In this document: positions 11,767-23,223 of the stretch, piece by piece
Layout of the letters: the number at the start of each line of letters is the position of its first letter
Position numbering within the stretch: the stretch's first letter is position 1
Assembly (NCBI RefSeq): GCF_031143425.1
Contig: NC_090440.1
Location: forward strand, 337,159,844-337,223,843
Direction of reading: 5' to 3'
Origin: Pleurodeles waltl
Taxonomy: Eukaryota > Chordata > Amphibia > Caudata > Salamandridae
Length of the DNA stretch: 64,000 nt
Translations under genes and position numbers: made by a program
The notes under the pieces: model-generated
Seen by the model: only the letters and a program-made list of their open reading frames with translations
The model's database searches: none
What the model was told of the DNA's origin: nothing

Positions 11767-14734
11767 TGAAGGAGGCTGGCCTGGCTTATAGTAGGTACAT
11801 TGTGGTACTTATACCTTGTACCAGGTCCAGTTATCCCTTATTAGTAGATTAGAGGTGTTCTAGCAGCTTAGGCTGATAGAGGTAGCTATAGCAGAGAAGC
11901 TTAGGCTGAACTAGGAGACATGCAAAGCCCCTACTATACCACTTATATCATATAGCACTATATCATAAGAAACACAATACTCAGAGTTACTAAAAATAAA
12001 GGTACTTTATTTTAGTGACAATATGCCAAAAGTATCTCAGAGGATATACTCCCTGAGGAGGTAAGTAATATACACAAAATATACCCACAAACCAAAATCC
12101 GGTAAGTAAACAGTTAGAAAGATAGTGCAAACACTGTAGAACACAATAGAATGCAATAGGAGACAATAGGCCTAGGGGCAACACAAACCATATACTCCAG
12201 AAGTGGAATGCGAACCACGAATGGACCCAGGCCAAGTGTAGTGTGTAGAGGGTCACAGGGAGTGTAAGAAAACACTAAGGGTGTCCAAGATACCCCACCC
12301 CAAGACCCTGAAAAGTAAGAGTAAAGTTACCCTACTACCCCAAAAATACAATAAAGTCGAGATAGGGGATTCTGCAAGGACAACAACTGACTGCAAAGCA
12401 CTGAAGACGGATTCCTGGATCTGAGGACCTGTAAAGGAAGGAGACCAAGTCCAAGAGTCACGCAAGTGTCCAGGGAGGGCAGGAGCCCACTAAACCCCGG
12501 ATGAAGGTGCAAAAGTGCTGCCTCTGGGTGGAAGAAGCCAAAGAGTTTGCAACAACGGAAGGTGCCAGCAACTTCTCCTTTGGTCAAAAGATGTCCCACA
12601 GCGTTCTGGAGGATGCAGAGTTGTTTTCACGCAGAAAGACCACAAACAAGCCTTACTAGCTGCAAGAGACACAGTTGAGGATTTTGGGTGCTGCCAGGGC
12701 CCAGGAAGGACCAGGAGGTCGCCCCTTGGAGGAGGAGACAGAGGGGGCGCTCAGCAATACAGAGAGCCCATGCAGAAGCAGACAGCACCCACAGAAGCAC
12801 CTGAGCAGCATTCAGAAGATCTGAGCATGGCGGTCATCTCAGCACAACAAAAGAGGGTCCCACGAAGTCGGAGTCCAACTAAGCGTGTTGGGCAATGCAG
12901 GACGGAATGCTGGGGACCTGGGCTATGCTGTGCACAAGGGAAGTATTGCAAAAGTGCACAGAAGCCCTAGCAGCTGCAGTTCATGCAGTACACAGGATTA
13001 CTGTCTGGCGTGGGGAGGCAATGACTTACCTCCACCAAACTTGGACAGAAGGGCCACTGGACTGTCGGAGACACTTGAATCCAGACCCTGTGTTCCAGGG
13101 ACCACGCTCATCAAGATGAGAGGGGAGCCAGAGGACTGGTGATGCAGAAGTTTGGTGCCTGCGTTGGCAGGGGGAAGATTCAGTCGACCCACGGGAGATT
13201 TCTTCTTGGCTTCTAGTGCAGGGTGAAGGCAGACAGCCCTCAGAGCATGCACCAACAGGAAACAGTCGAGAAAGCCAGCAGGATGAAGAGCTACAAGGTT
13301 GCTGGTAGTCTTTTTGCTACTTTGTTGCTGTTTTGCAGGCTCCCTGGAGCAGTCAGCAGTCAATCCTTGGCAGAAGTCGAAGAGAGAAGTGCAGAGGACT
13401 TCTGGTGAGCTCTTGCATTTGTTATCTGATGAGAAACCCACAGGAGAGAACCTAAATAGCCCTTAGAGGAGGATTGGCTACAGAGAGATGTAAGCACCTA
13501 TCAGGAAGGGTCTCTGACGTCACCTGCTGGCACTGGCCACTCAGAGGTCTGCATTGTGCCCCCACACCTCTGCATTCAAGATGGCAGAGGTCTGGGACAC
13601 ACTGGAGGAGCTCTGGGCACCTCCTCTGGGGAGGTGCTGGTCAGGGGAGTGGTCACTCCCCTTTCCTTTGTGCAGTTTCACGCAAGAGCAGGGCTGGGGG
13701 AGTCCATGAACCGGTGTAGACTGGCTCATGCAAGGAGGGCACCATCTGTGTCCTTCAAAGCATTTCCAGAGGCCAGAGGAGGCTACTCCTCTCAGGCCCT
13801 TAACACCTATTTCCAAAGGGAGAGGGTGTAACACCCACTCATTGAGGAAATCCTTTGTTCTGCCTTCCTGGGACTGGGTTGCTCAGGCCCCAAGGGGGCA
13901 GAAACCTGTCTGAGGGTTGGGAGCAGCGGTAGCTGCAGAGAAAACCCCAGAGAGTTAGTTTGGCAGTACCCTGCTCTATGCTGGAGCCCCAGGGATGCAT
14001 GGAATTGTTTCCCCAATACCAGAATGGTATTGGGGTGACAATTCCATGATCCTAGACCTGTTACATGGCCATATTTGGAGTTACCATTGTGACGCTAGAT
14101 ATAGGTATTGACCTATATGTAGTTCACGTGTGTAATGGTGTCCCCGCACTCACAAAGTCTGGGGAATTTGCCCTGAACAATGTGGGGGCACCTTGGCTAG
14201 TGCCAGGGTCCCCTCACACTAAGTAACTTTGCACTTAACCTTCACTAAGTGAGGGTTAGCCATATAGGTGACTTATAAATTACTTAAGTGCAGTGTAAAA
14301 TGGCTGTGAAATAACGTGGATGTTATGTCACTCAGGCTGCAGTGGCAGTCCTGTGTAAGAATTTTCTAAGATCCCTATGGGTGGCAAAAGAAATGCTGCA
14401 GCCCATAGGGATCTCCTGGAACCCTAATACCCTGGGTACCTTGGTACCATATACTAGGGAATTATAAGGGTGTTCCATTGTGCCAATCAGAATTGGTAAA
14501 ATTAGTCACTACCCTGCAGTGACAATTTTGAAAGCAGAAAGAGCATAAACACTGATGTTCTGGTTGGCAGAGCCTCAGTGATACAGTTAGGAACCACAAA
14601 GGGAACACATACAGGGCATACTTTATGAGCACTGGGGTCCTGGCTAGCAGGATCCCAATAACACAGGCAAAAACAAACATACATATAAGTAAACAATAGT
14701 GGCAACATGCCAGGCAAGATAGTACTTTCCTACA
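11767..14734 (-). mobile_element. LTR-A copy 2, complete (2968 bp)
   Basis: The ends are TGAAGGAGGC and TTTCCTACA. AGACT lies directly outside both ends (11762-11766 and 14735-14739), the 5-bp target duplication of an LTR element, and the interrupted 39-bp array resumes at the right. In the minus sense it has CCAAT and a TATTTA box near 13477-13453 and AATAAA near the distal end. There is no protein-coding region, so it is a solo LTR or another non-autonomous element with unusually long termini. Confidence 0.8.
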
Positions 14735-14866
14735 AGACTTGAACATCCTCATAACCACACACTATCTCTGCCGTGATGTGTTATTGCTATAATCACACAC
14801 TAACACTGTGGCGGCTTGAGCATCATTATCTTCACATGCTGCCTATATGGGAGTCTTTCACCATGG
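14735..14866. repeat. 39-bp tandem array, right part
   Basis: AGACTTGAACATCCTCATAA and CACACTATCTCTGCC continue the array interrupted by LTR-A copy 2. Units decay by about 14866. Confidence 0.75.
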
Positions 14867-14985
14867 TTGTAGACAGCATCTGTGAATATACTATTATATT
14901 ATTATGATCACATATATCCCCTCTGGGTAGCATCACACACACCTAGACAGACATTAACATTACATGATATTTCTAGGGAGATTTA

Positions 14986-15569
14986 GGGCCTCATTATGAG
15001 TTTGACGGTTTGGTGGTGCCACCATGGGATCACCAACCTCACGGGTCATTCCCCCTGATTATATTACAATGTTCCCTCTGGGCTGGCCAGTGGGCACATT
15101 GTAATATGTGTTCCTGCTGGGCTGAAAGATGGGAACAGTGTTAGGATATTGGTCTCAGTTCCTTTAAGGAAGTCCAGGCCAATATCCTAACACTCCATCA
15201 CCCTCGGAATGTGCACTGTTTACAAAGCAGACAGTGCGTATTCCAACAGTGCTGGACAGGGGGCCTCTGCACTGCCCATGCCATAGGCCTAGGCAATGCA
15301 GGGGGCCCCTTGTGCCTCCAGCACTGGCTTTCTGCCAGCCTTTTTATGGTGGGGTTTGCAGAATTAAAAGGCTGGTGGAAAGAGGAGTTGTAATCAGCCA
15401 GGCAGCGCTGAGTTCAGCGGCGCCCTGGCTGGTTACAAGCCCAACCACATTCATGCCGTCGGGAACCGAGTTGGGTTGTAATTGGGTGGTTGGACTGCCA
15501 AAGTTACAGTGGTCCGACTGTCAACATGAGTGTGGCGGTCCTCGGACTGCCACACTTGTAATTATGCCC
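14986..15569. mobile_element. Harbinger-type MITE (584 bp)
   Basis: Left end GGGCCTCATTATGAG, right end TTGTAATTATGCCC. These are imperfect inverted termini with TTA at the left and TCA at the right as the probable 3-bp target. The interior is non-coding with internal inverted segments, for example GTTAGGATATTGG near 15141 and CCAATATCCTAAC near 15179. It has no coding capacity. Confidence 0.7.
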
Positions 15570-16163
15570 TCAGTTTAATAGCTACTTTGCTATAAATTAA
15601 ATTAATCGCTCTGAGTTCTACAAGATCATATTTGCTCAATTCCTTCTTTTAATTTATCAATGAGTTAGTGCATTATCACCTAAGAATCTGAATACTGAGC
15701 AAAAAGTTACATACAGTTTTAATTTCTCTTCTGTAATCCCAATATGTTATATTTTCTGGTCCCTTATTAATATAATCAATCTAAATGTACCCCTGACATA
15801 TGTCATTCAGTTATGAATAGATTGTGATGTTACTTGTGCACACTGCTTATAAAATATTTAGCCATGTTCCCATGACTGTATACCAATACAAACGGTAATT
15901 ATGGAGTGATTCCCCACAAGGACAGTAACACACATTCAAGTCCCTACAAGGACGGTTCTTTGTGCGTGAATAAATATCAACATATTTGCAAATTTGAAGT
16001 AGGATCCTTGATTATTAATTTTTTCTTAACATTATTCTGTTACTGGTATATTTTTAAAACATTAGGAAAAGTTAGTTCCCACAAGGCAAGTGTCCACACA
16101 TAGTCTCCACAAGGATGGTAGCAAGTGTATTTACTCCGCAGGCAATATAACATGTTGACCTTT
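15570..16163. other. AT-rich spacer with scattered CCCCACAAGGA motifs
   Basis: No gene is seen. Positions 15911-15957 and 16075-16125 carry phrases such as TTCCCCACAAGGACAGTAAC and AGTCTCCACAAGGATGGTA. These are the opposite-strand relatives of the 39-bp array phrase, suggesting a remnant of the same repeat family. Confidence 0.5.
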
Positions 16164-19093
16164 TGTAGGAGACTGGCCTGGCTTATAGTGGGTACAAATG
16201 GTACTTACACCTTGTGCCAGGTCCAGTTACCTCTTATTAGTAGAGTAGTAGTATTCTAGCAGCTTAGGCTGATAGAGGTAGCTGTAGCAGAGCAGCTTAG
16301 TCTGAACTAAGCGACATACAAAGCTCCTACTATACCACTTATATCATATAGCACTATATCATAAGAATCACAATACTCAGAGTTACTAAAAATAAAGGTA
16401 CTTTATTTTAGTGACAATGGCCAAAAATATCTCAGAGGATATACTCCCTTAGGAGGTAAGTAAAATACACAAAATATACACACAAACCAAAATAAGGTAA
16501 GTAACACAGTCAGAAAATAGTGCAAACACTAGAATACAAAAGGATTCAATAGGCCTAGGGGCAACACAAACCATATACTAAGAAAGTGGAATGCGAACCA
16601 CGAATGGACCCCTAGGCTAGTGTAGTGTGTAGAGGGTCACTGGGAGTATAAGAAAACACTAAGGGTGTCCAAGATACCCCACCCCAAGACCCTAGAACGT
16701 AGGAGTAAAGTACTACTATTGCCCCAGAAACACACTAAAGTCGTGATAGAGGATTTTGCAAAGACCGCAACAGACTGCAAAGCACTGAAGATGGATTCCT
16801 AGACCTGAGGACCTGCAAAGGAAGGGGACCAAGTCCAAGAGTTGTGAAAGTGTCCAGGTGGGGCAGGAGCCCACTAAATCCCGAATGAAGGTGCAAAATG
16901 GCTGTCTCTGGTTGGAAGAAGCTGAAGATTCTGCAACAACAAAAGTTGCTAGGAACTTCTCCTTTTTGCACAAAATGTCCATAGAGTGCTGGAGGATGCA
17001 GAGTTGTTTCCTTGGAAAAATACCGTAAACAAGCCTTGCTAGCTGTAAGAGTCACAGTTGAAGAAAAAGGGTGGTGTCTGGGCCCAGGAATTACCAGGAT
17101 ATCGCCACTTGGGAGAGGAGACAGAGGGGGCCCTCATCAATGTGGAGAGCCCATGCACAAGAAGGTAGCACCCACAGAAGTCCTTGAACATGGGTTCAAG
17201 AAGTCTGAACATGGCAGTCATCTCAACACTGCAAAAGAGGGTCCCACGACATCGGAGATCATCTCAAGGAACTGAGCATTGCAGGACAGAGTGCTGGGGA
17301 TCTAGGCTTGGCTGTGTATGCAGTATTTCATGGAAATGTGCACAGAAGCCCTTGTAGCTGCAGTTCACGCAGAGCTCAAGATTACTGTCTGGAGAAGGAA
17401 GGCAAGGACTTACCTCCTCCGAATTTGGACAGTTGGACCACTGGACAGTCTGGGTCACTTGGGTCCACCAACTGTGTTCCAGGGGCCATGCTTGGCAGGA
17501 TGAGAGGGGTCCCAGAGTACTGGTGATGCTGAAGTTTGGTGCCTGCTGAAGCGGGGGAAGAGTCTGTCGACCCACTGGAGATTTCTTTGTGGCTTCCAGT
17601 GCAGGATGAAGGCAGGCAGCCCCCAAATCATGCACCACCAGGAAACATTCAAGAAAGCCGGAAGGATTAGGAGATACATTGTCACTGGTAGCCTTCTTGC
17701 TACTTTGTTGCAGTTCTGCAGGTGACCTGGAGCAGTCAGCGGTCGATCATTGGCAGAAGTCGAAGAGAGAGGTGCAGAGGAACTCTGGTGAATTCTTGCA
17801 AGTCGTTCTCTGAGGAAAATCCCACTGGAGAGATCCTAAATAACCCTCAGAGGAGGATTGGCCACCTAGTCAGGTAAGCACCTATCAGGAGGGGTCTCTG
17901 ATGTCACCTGCTGGCACTGGCCACTTAGAGGGCCACCAGAGTGCCCTCACACCTCTCGAAACAAGATGGCAGAGGTCTGGGATACACTGGAGGAGCTCTG
18001 GGCACCACCCCTGGGGTGGTGATGGACATGGGAGTGGTCACTCCCCTTTCCTTTGTCTAGTTTCACACCAGAGCAGGGAGTGGGGGTTCCCTGAACTGGT
18101 GTAGACTGGCCTATGCAAGGAGGGTACCATCTGTGCCTTTCAAAGCATTTCCAGAGGCTGGGAGAGGCAACCCCTCCCCATCCTTTAACACCTATTTCCA
18201 AAGAGAGAGGGTGTAACTCCCTCTCTCAGAGGAAATTCTTTGTTCTGCCTTCCTGGGACTGGGCTACCTAGACCCCAGAAGGGCAGAACCCTGTCTGTGG
18301 GGTGGCAGCAGCAGTAGCTGCATAGAAAACCCCAATTAACTGGTTTGGCAGTACCCGGGGTCCATGGTGGAGCCCCATGAATGCATGGAATTGGCTCCCC
18401 AGTACCAGATTTGGAATGGGTGTACAATTCCATGATCTTAGACATGTTACATGGCCATATTCAGAGTTACCATTGTGAAGCTACATATAAGTATTGACCT
18501 ATTTGTAGTGCATGGGTGTGATGGTGTCCCCGCACTAACAAAGTCCGGGGAAATGGCCCTGAACTAGGTGCCCTCTCACTTAGTAACTTTGCACCTAACC
18601 TTCAGCAAGTGAAGGTTAAACATATATGTGATTATAAGTTACTTAAGTGCAGTGAAAATGGCTGTGAAATAATGTGTGCGTTATTTCACTCAGGCTGCAG
18701 TGGCCGTCCTGTGTAAAGATTTGTCCGAACTCCCTATGGGTGGGAAAAGAAATGCTGCAGCACATAGGGATCTCCTGGAACCCCAATACTCTGGGTACCT
18801 AGGTACCATATACTAGGGAATTATAAGGGTGTTCCAGTGTGCCAATTGAAATTGGTAAAAGTGGTCACTAGCCTATAGTGACAATTCTAAAGGCAGGGAG
18901 ATCATAAGCACTGAGGTTCTGGTTAGCAGAGCCTCAGTGACACAGCCAGTCACTACACAGGTATACACATTCAGGCCACAAACTATGAGCACAGGGGTCA
19001 TGGCTAGCAGGATCCCAGTCAGACAAGCAAAACCAAACTTACATACATGTAAAAATGGGGGTAATAAGCCAGGCAAGATGGGACTTTCCTACA
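16164..19093 (-). mobile_element. LTR-A copy 3, complete (2930 bp)
   Basis: The ends are TGTAGGAGACTGGCC and GGACTTTCCTACA, collinear with copy 2 throughout. AATAAA is at 16391-16396 within the conserved palindrome. The flanks CCTTT (left) and GTGGG (right) do not match, and the right flank is the 3' part of a Harbinger gene while the left is unrelated spacer. This copy therefore probably sits at a recombination junction. Confidence 0.78.
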
Positions 19094-22000
19094 GTGGGTG
19101 TCTTACCCACTGGTTCTGGAGGGGGCATCATGCCCTGTTCTCTTGATCCTGGGGAGGATGGGGTTGGTGGGTGTCTTACCCACTGGTTCTGGAGGGGCAG
19201 GCCGCTCAGCAGCCCATGGGGGCAGGACTACATACCGTCCTCCGGCGGTGACAGCTGCTCTGTGGTGGTAGTGGTGCTGCTGCAGCCGCTGATGGGGGGA
19301 AGCTCCAGCCGTCCTCTGCAGCCTCAGATGGCTGCGTAGTGGTGGTGGTGATGCTGCTGCTGGTAGGGGGGGCTCCAGCCCATCCCCAGCAGCCTCGGAT
19401 GGCTGCCCACTGGTGGTGGTGGTGGTTCTGCTGCTGGTTGGGGGAGGCTCTCGCCCATTCCCTGCAGCCTCAGATGGCTGCACAACCATAGTTGGTAGTA
19501 GGGGCTCCATCAGAGTTTCTGCCCCAGGCCCCTTGCCCTTCCTGCCTGCTAGTGCTGGCTCCTTGGTCTTCCTGGCAGAAGCTGGGGCAGGCTCTTTGGT
19601 CTTCCTGGCAGCAGCTGGGGCAGGCTCCTTGGTCTTCCTGGCAGCAGCTGGGGCAGGCTCCTTGGTCTTCCTGGCAGCAGCTGGGGCAGGCTCCTTGTTC
19701 TTCCTGGCAGCAGCTGGGGCGGGCCCCTTGGTCTTCCTGGCAGCAGCTGGGGCAGGCTCCTTACCCTTGAGGCTTTATGCCATGGATCCTTTTCCACCAT
19801 GAGTGGGTGTGGTGACTACTGGGCCATTTAACTGGGTGGCTGAGGTGCTTGGCTGGGTTTTTGCCACCCTGGCCAGACGTGCAGGATGGGGGGTAGGTAA
19901 GAGGGCAATGGTAGATAAGAAAAGCTTTTTAGGGACATTGGGGCGGTATGAGGAAGAAGGTTTGGGAGTGGAGGAAGAGGGAGTGGTTGTAGGAGGTTTC
20001 GGTCTGCTGATTTTGGGTGCAGGTGCATGGGCTGGATGTTGTTGCGAGGTGGATGGCTGTTGGGTGTCTGAGTGCTTGCACTTGTGTAATTTAGGAGGGG
20101 GGGTGGACACAGTGGGAGAGGACACAGAGGACATGTGCATGGCTGTTGTGGAGGTGTCTGCCAGTGAGGTGTGTGTTCTGCTAGGTGTGGTGGTGATGCT
20201 GGTAGTGGATGAGGATGTAGTGCATGCAGGTGTGAGTGTAGATGGAACAGGGAGAGAGATGGAGAAGGAGGTGGGGCAGACAGTGGAAATTGTGGATGTT
20301 GGTATGTCTGCATGTGGATGGTGTTTGTGTGAGTGCCTGTGGGATGATGTGTGGTGCTTGTGTTTGCCTGTGCCACTCTTGTGTGTTGTCTTGTGTGCAT
20401 GCTCATCTGCCGGTGTGCTTGGGATAGGTTGGGTTTAAGGGGAATGGAATTGGGTAGAGGAAATTGGAGGGCAGAGGGTGGAAAAAGGGACAATGGCTGC
20501 CATCAGAGAGGAGGCCAGAGCCTGGATTGATCTCTGTTGGGCCCCCAAGCCAGTGTGAATGCCCTTCAGAAATGTATTGGACTGTTGCATTTGGGCTGCC
20601 AGCCCCTGGATGGGATTCACAATGGTTGACTGCCCTGCAGAGATTTATCTCAGGAGGTCAATAGCCTCCTCACTCAGGGCAGCAGGCCTCACTGGGCAGG
20701 GTCTGAGGTGCCTGGGGCTAAGGAGATGCCCACCCTCCTGAGTGAGGGGGCACGGGCAACTCAATGAGGGGCTACTGGGAGGGCAGTGCGGGTATGGGGT
20801 GGCAGCTGTACCTGTAGCTGGGGTGGTCACAGAGGTGTCTGCCACCACCAGGGAGCTTCCATCAGAGGAGGTATCTGTGTCTGAACTGTCCCCTCCAGTC
20901 TCCGCAGTAGTGCTTCCCTCACCCTCCATCCCACTGGTGCCCTCAGCATCGGTGTCCTCTGCCTCTCGGGTCCTGTGGGATGCAGCTCCCTCCGTCGCCG
21001 GTGCCTCTGCTCTTCCGCCAGATGATGCTAACGCACATAAAGACAGGGTGACAAAACAAAAAGGGGAAAGACAAAGGATACACTTGGTCAATGGCTGCAC
21101 CAACACCACCGTTGACTTACACAGCACACTCACACACTGGGTACAGGCCTACGCACTATGCATTGCACTACCAGTGATACTACTAGGCATCAAGGCATGG
21201 GAAGGGGCACACACCAGCAAATCAAGCACACCTGGGACCCACGCAGCCTTGACCAGTAGTGGATGCCTACGAGCTAGGTAGCAGGATTATCCCTTCTGGA
21301 CCCTTGCCACCAGGGGACCTATGCTGCAATGTCAGGCCTGGCCTAGGGGCACCCACTGACACATATCCCCCACCCATATACCACCCTACCATATGTAAGT
21401 TGTAATGATGGCCACTGTACTCACCCCCTTGTGGCTGCTGTGAAGCCCTCAAGCGCCCATCCAGCTCAGGATAGGCCACTGCCAGTATTCGGGCCATCAG
21501 AGGGGTCAGTGTTCAGTGGGCACCCCTTCCTCGTTGGGAGCCATCCCCAGCTTGGCCTCCGCCGTCTTCCTTGCCCAGCGTCTCAGGTCCTCCTACCGTT
21601 TCCGACAGTGGGTGCTACGCCTGCCAGAGACCCCCAGGGTCCACACGTCCTTGGCGATGACACACCATATACCATTCTTTTGATGGACGCTGACCTGCAG
21701 AGGGATTACACACAGGAAAATAGTATTAGTCAGACTGCCCTGCCTGTTACACTCATGGCTCACCATGGCCCTTCCCATCCACAGTAGCACAGACATAGCT
21801 CACCATACATGCTGCCCAGGGCCCATCCACCCACCCCCCTTACATGATGCCTTCACACACCACTCCATGCATTCATGCCACATGAATCGTACCAACAGTG
21901 TACTCACCTGTTTGTCTGGAGGCCCATACAGCAGTCCATACTGAGGTAGAACCCCATCCACCAGTCTCTCCAACTCCTCCGAAGTGAAGGCAGGGGCCCT

Positions 22001-22117
22001 TTCCCCAGTCACACGGTAGGTTCCAGACATAGGTCACATCAGCACATGCAGTGTAGGTCCTCTCCTGTTGAAGGTCATGTAGCAAGTGAGTAATATGATA
22101 GAAAATGGTATTTTGGG
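19094..22117 (-). pseudogene. Harbinger Myb/SANT-like gene, inverted copy, three exons, broken
   Basis: Exon 1 (about 22030-21908) contains GERAPAFTSEELERLVDGVL and ends CAG|GTGAGT. Exon 2 (21694-21425) has VSVHQKNGIWCVIAKDVWTL, then RRSTHCRKR, a stop, and further Myb/SANT residues in another frame; it ends before GTGAGT. Exon 3 starts at 21027 after CGTTAG and encodes an acidic Ser/Thr segment, CPLTQEGG, LSEEAIDLLR and a Pro/Thr-rich tail with PKLHKCKH, SSSTPKPS and PNVPKKLFL. The usual start codon is lost: the sister copy has ACAATGGCTCGTG where this copy has ACCTACCGTG, so the first ATG is an upstream one. The tail near 19765-19570 is a 33-bp repeat. The 3' end abuts LTR-A copy 3. Known role: partner of Harbinger transposase. 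The present copy cannot make it. Confidence 0.75.
19570..19765 (-). repeat. 33-bp coding minisatellite in Myb exon 3
   Basis: About six copies of GGCAGCAGCTGGGGCAGGCT CCTTGGTCTTCCT (33 bp, 11 codons). The sister copy at 23224 has a different 30-bp repeat in the same part of its tail. Confidence 0.8.
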
Positions 22118-22620
22118 CCACTTACACAGAGCTATCCTAATTACGGATACACTCTACGCCTACAGTCCATACTGTTTTGGAAGATTACCTCTTTCCCTAC
22201 ACCGCAAGGGACGGCTCTATATTCTGCTGGATTACTCATTTTGTTTGCCTTGAAAAAGTCCGTGGGGACGAAACACGTGTTGGCTGTTTCTGAACTCTGA
22301 TATGCTTTTTCTAACATGTGGACATGATTATCATTGAGCACTAATTGGATTTTCCCAGCACAAAAGATTAAAGCATTTCCTGCAACTTTATGTATCTTGG
22401 ACTTACTATTTTGGAGTGCCCTGGTTGCTCTTTTTTCTTGCATTTTGTACTCTACAACACATGACATAGGTGGGTTTCCACCTATGTTCTGTGCATCCCG
22501 AAACCCGTGGTGGTTGGGTTTCCGTACCAGGCTGGCACCCTTCACAGGACTTTACATATGATTTGTGCACTTTTGAGCTCCCTTTTTCGGATGTGCGACG
22601 AATAGCATCAACCACCTCTG
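22118..22620. other. Unassigned insertion between Harbinger copies
   Basis: It lies between the 5' UTR of the inverted Myb gene and the transposase exon and interrupts the latter. It contains GGGGACGAAACACGTGTTGG at 22264-22283, whose core has the palindrome ACACGTGT. Reading frames on both strands look random. It is probably a separate mobile element that I cannot name. Confidence 0.4.
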
Positions 22621-22870
22621 TTTAGTAACTTTGACTGTTCACAGTTCCAGAATTGTGGCATGGTCAAGCCTGTAGGTGATGATCACATGTCTTTCCTTCA
22701 TTGTCGACAGGTCCAACAGCGGTCTGTACACCGGAGGATGCCGCCATCTCCTTATATGTCCCAGCGGAAGGTGCCTATCGAGGACAACAGCGACCACAGA
22801 GTTAAACAACTCAGAGGTACGTACCCACAGCTTACACAGAACACAAATCATAATCCAAAATTTGGCCTGT
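22621..22870 (-). pseudogene. Harbinger transposase first exon (fragment)
   Basis: The minus strand encodes YRPLLDLSTMKERHVIITYR followed by LDHATILEL. This lines up with the N-terminal part of the transposase at 1-1017 (YRPLEDLQTM, LDRHSIMDLC). The nuclease core is absent: sequence beyond 22620 is unrelated. It is divergent from the Myb gene at 23224, the same gene order as in 1-6170. Confidence 0.62.
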
Positions 22871-23223
22871 ATGAGTGTTGAGGCCAGGCCTAGGTATGTG
22901 TGACGCAGTCAAAAATTAAGCCATGTGGGCCCATGAAATGGCGGATGCCTGACCTGTAAAGTGGGAAAATGGGATGTGATGTAACTGCGCTGGCGTTGCA
23001 CACTGTCGCGGTAGGCGGTCAAAGACCGCAGCACAATTCTGCATTGGTTAACATTGGACCCTATGGGACCTAGGAGCCAATGACGATGTATGCCGGCGGT
23101 GAGGGTACGCACCGCCGTGGACGTGAAAGCCATTTTCTATCTGTTCAATCACTCGATACCTGATCTTCGACAGGAAAGGACCTACACTGCAAGTGCTGCT
23201 GTGACCTCAGTCTGGAAGAGACA
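22871..23223. promoter_or_regulatory. Shared divergent promoter/5' UTR of Harbinger element
   Basis: About 350 bp separate the two divergent gene starts. It contains GGTAGGCGGTCAAAGACCGC and GCCGGCGGTGAGGGTACGCA followed by CCGCCGTGG, that is, clustered GGCGGT/ACCGCC motifs like those at the element end. The last 90 bp before the Myb ATG are conserved with the inverted copy at 22117-22030 and partly with 1536-1640. Confidence 0.5.

Noticed and set aside
10957..14866. CRISPR-like array suggested by regular 39-bp repeats
   Set aside because: The units are contiguous with no unique spacers, and the context is vertebrate transposon DNA.
19803..20438. Plus-strand frame of 211 codons
   Set aside because: It is the antisense shadow of the Pro/Thr-rich exon 3 of the minus-strand Myb gene, whose PNVPKKLFL block matches the sister copy.
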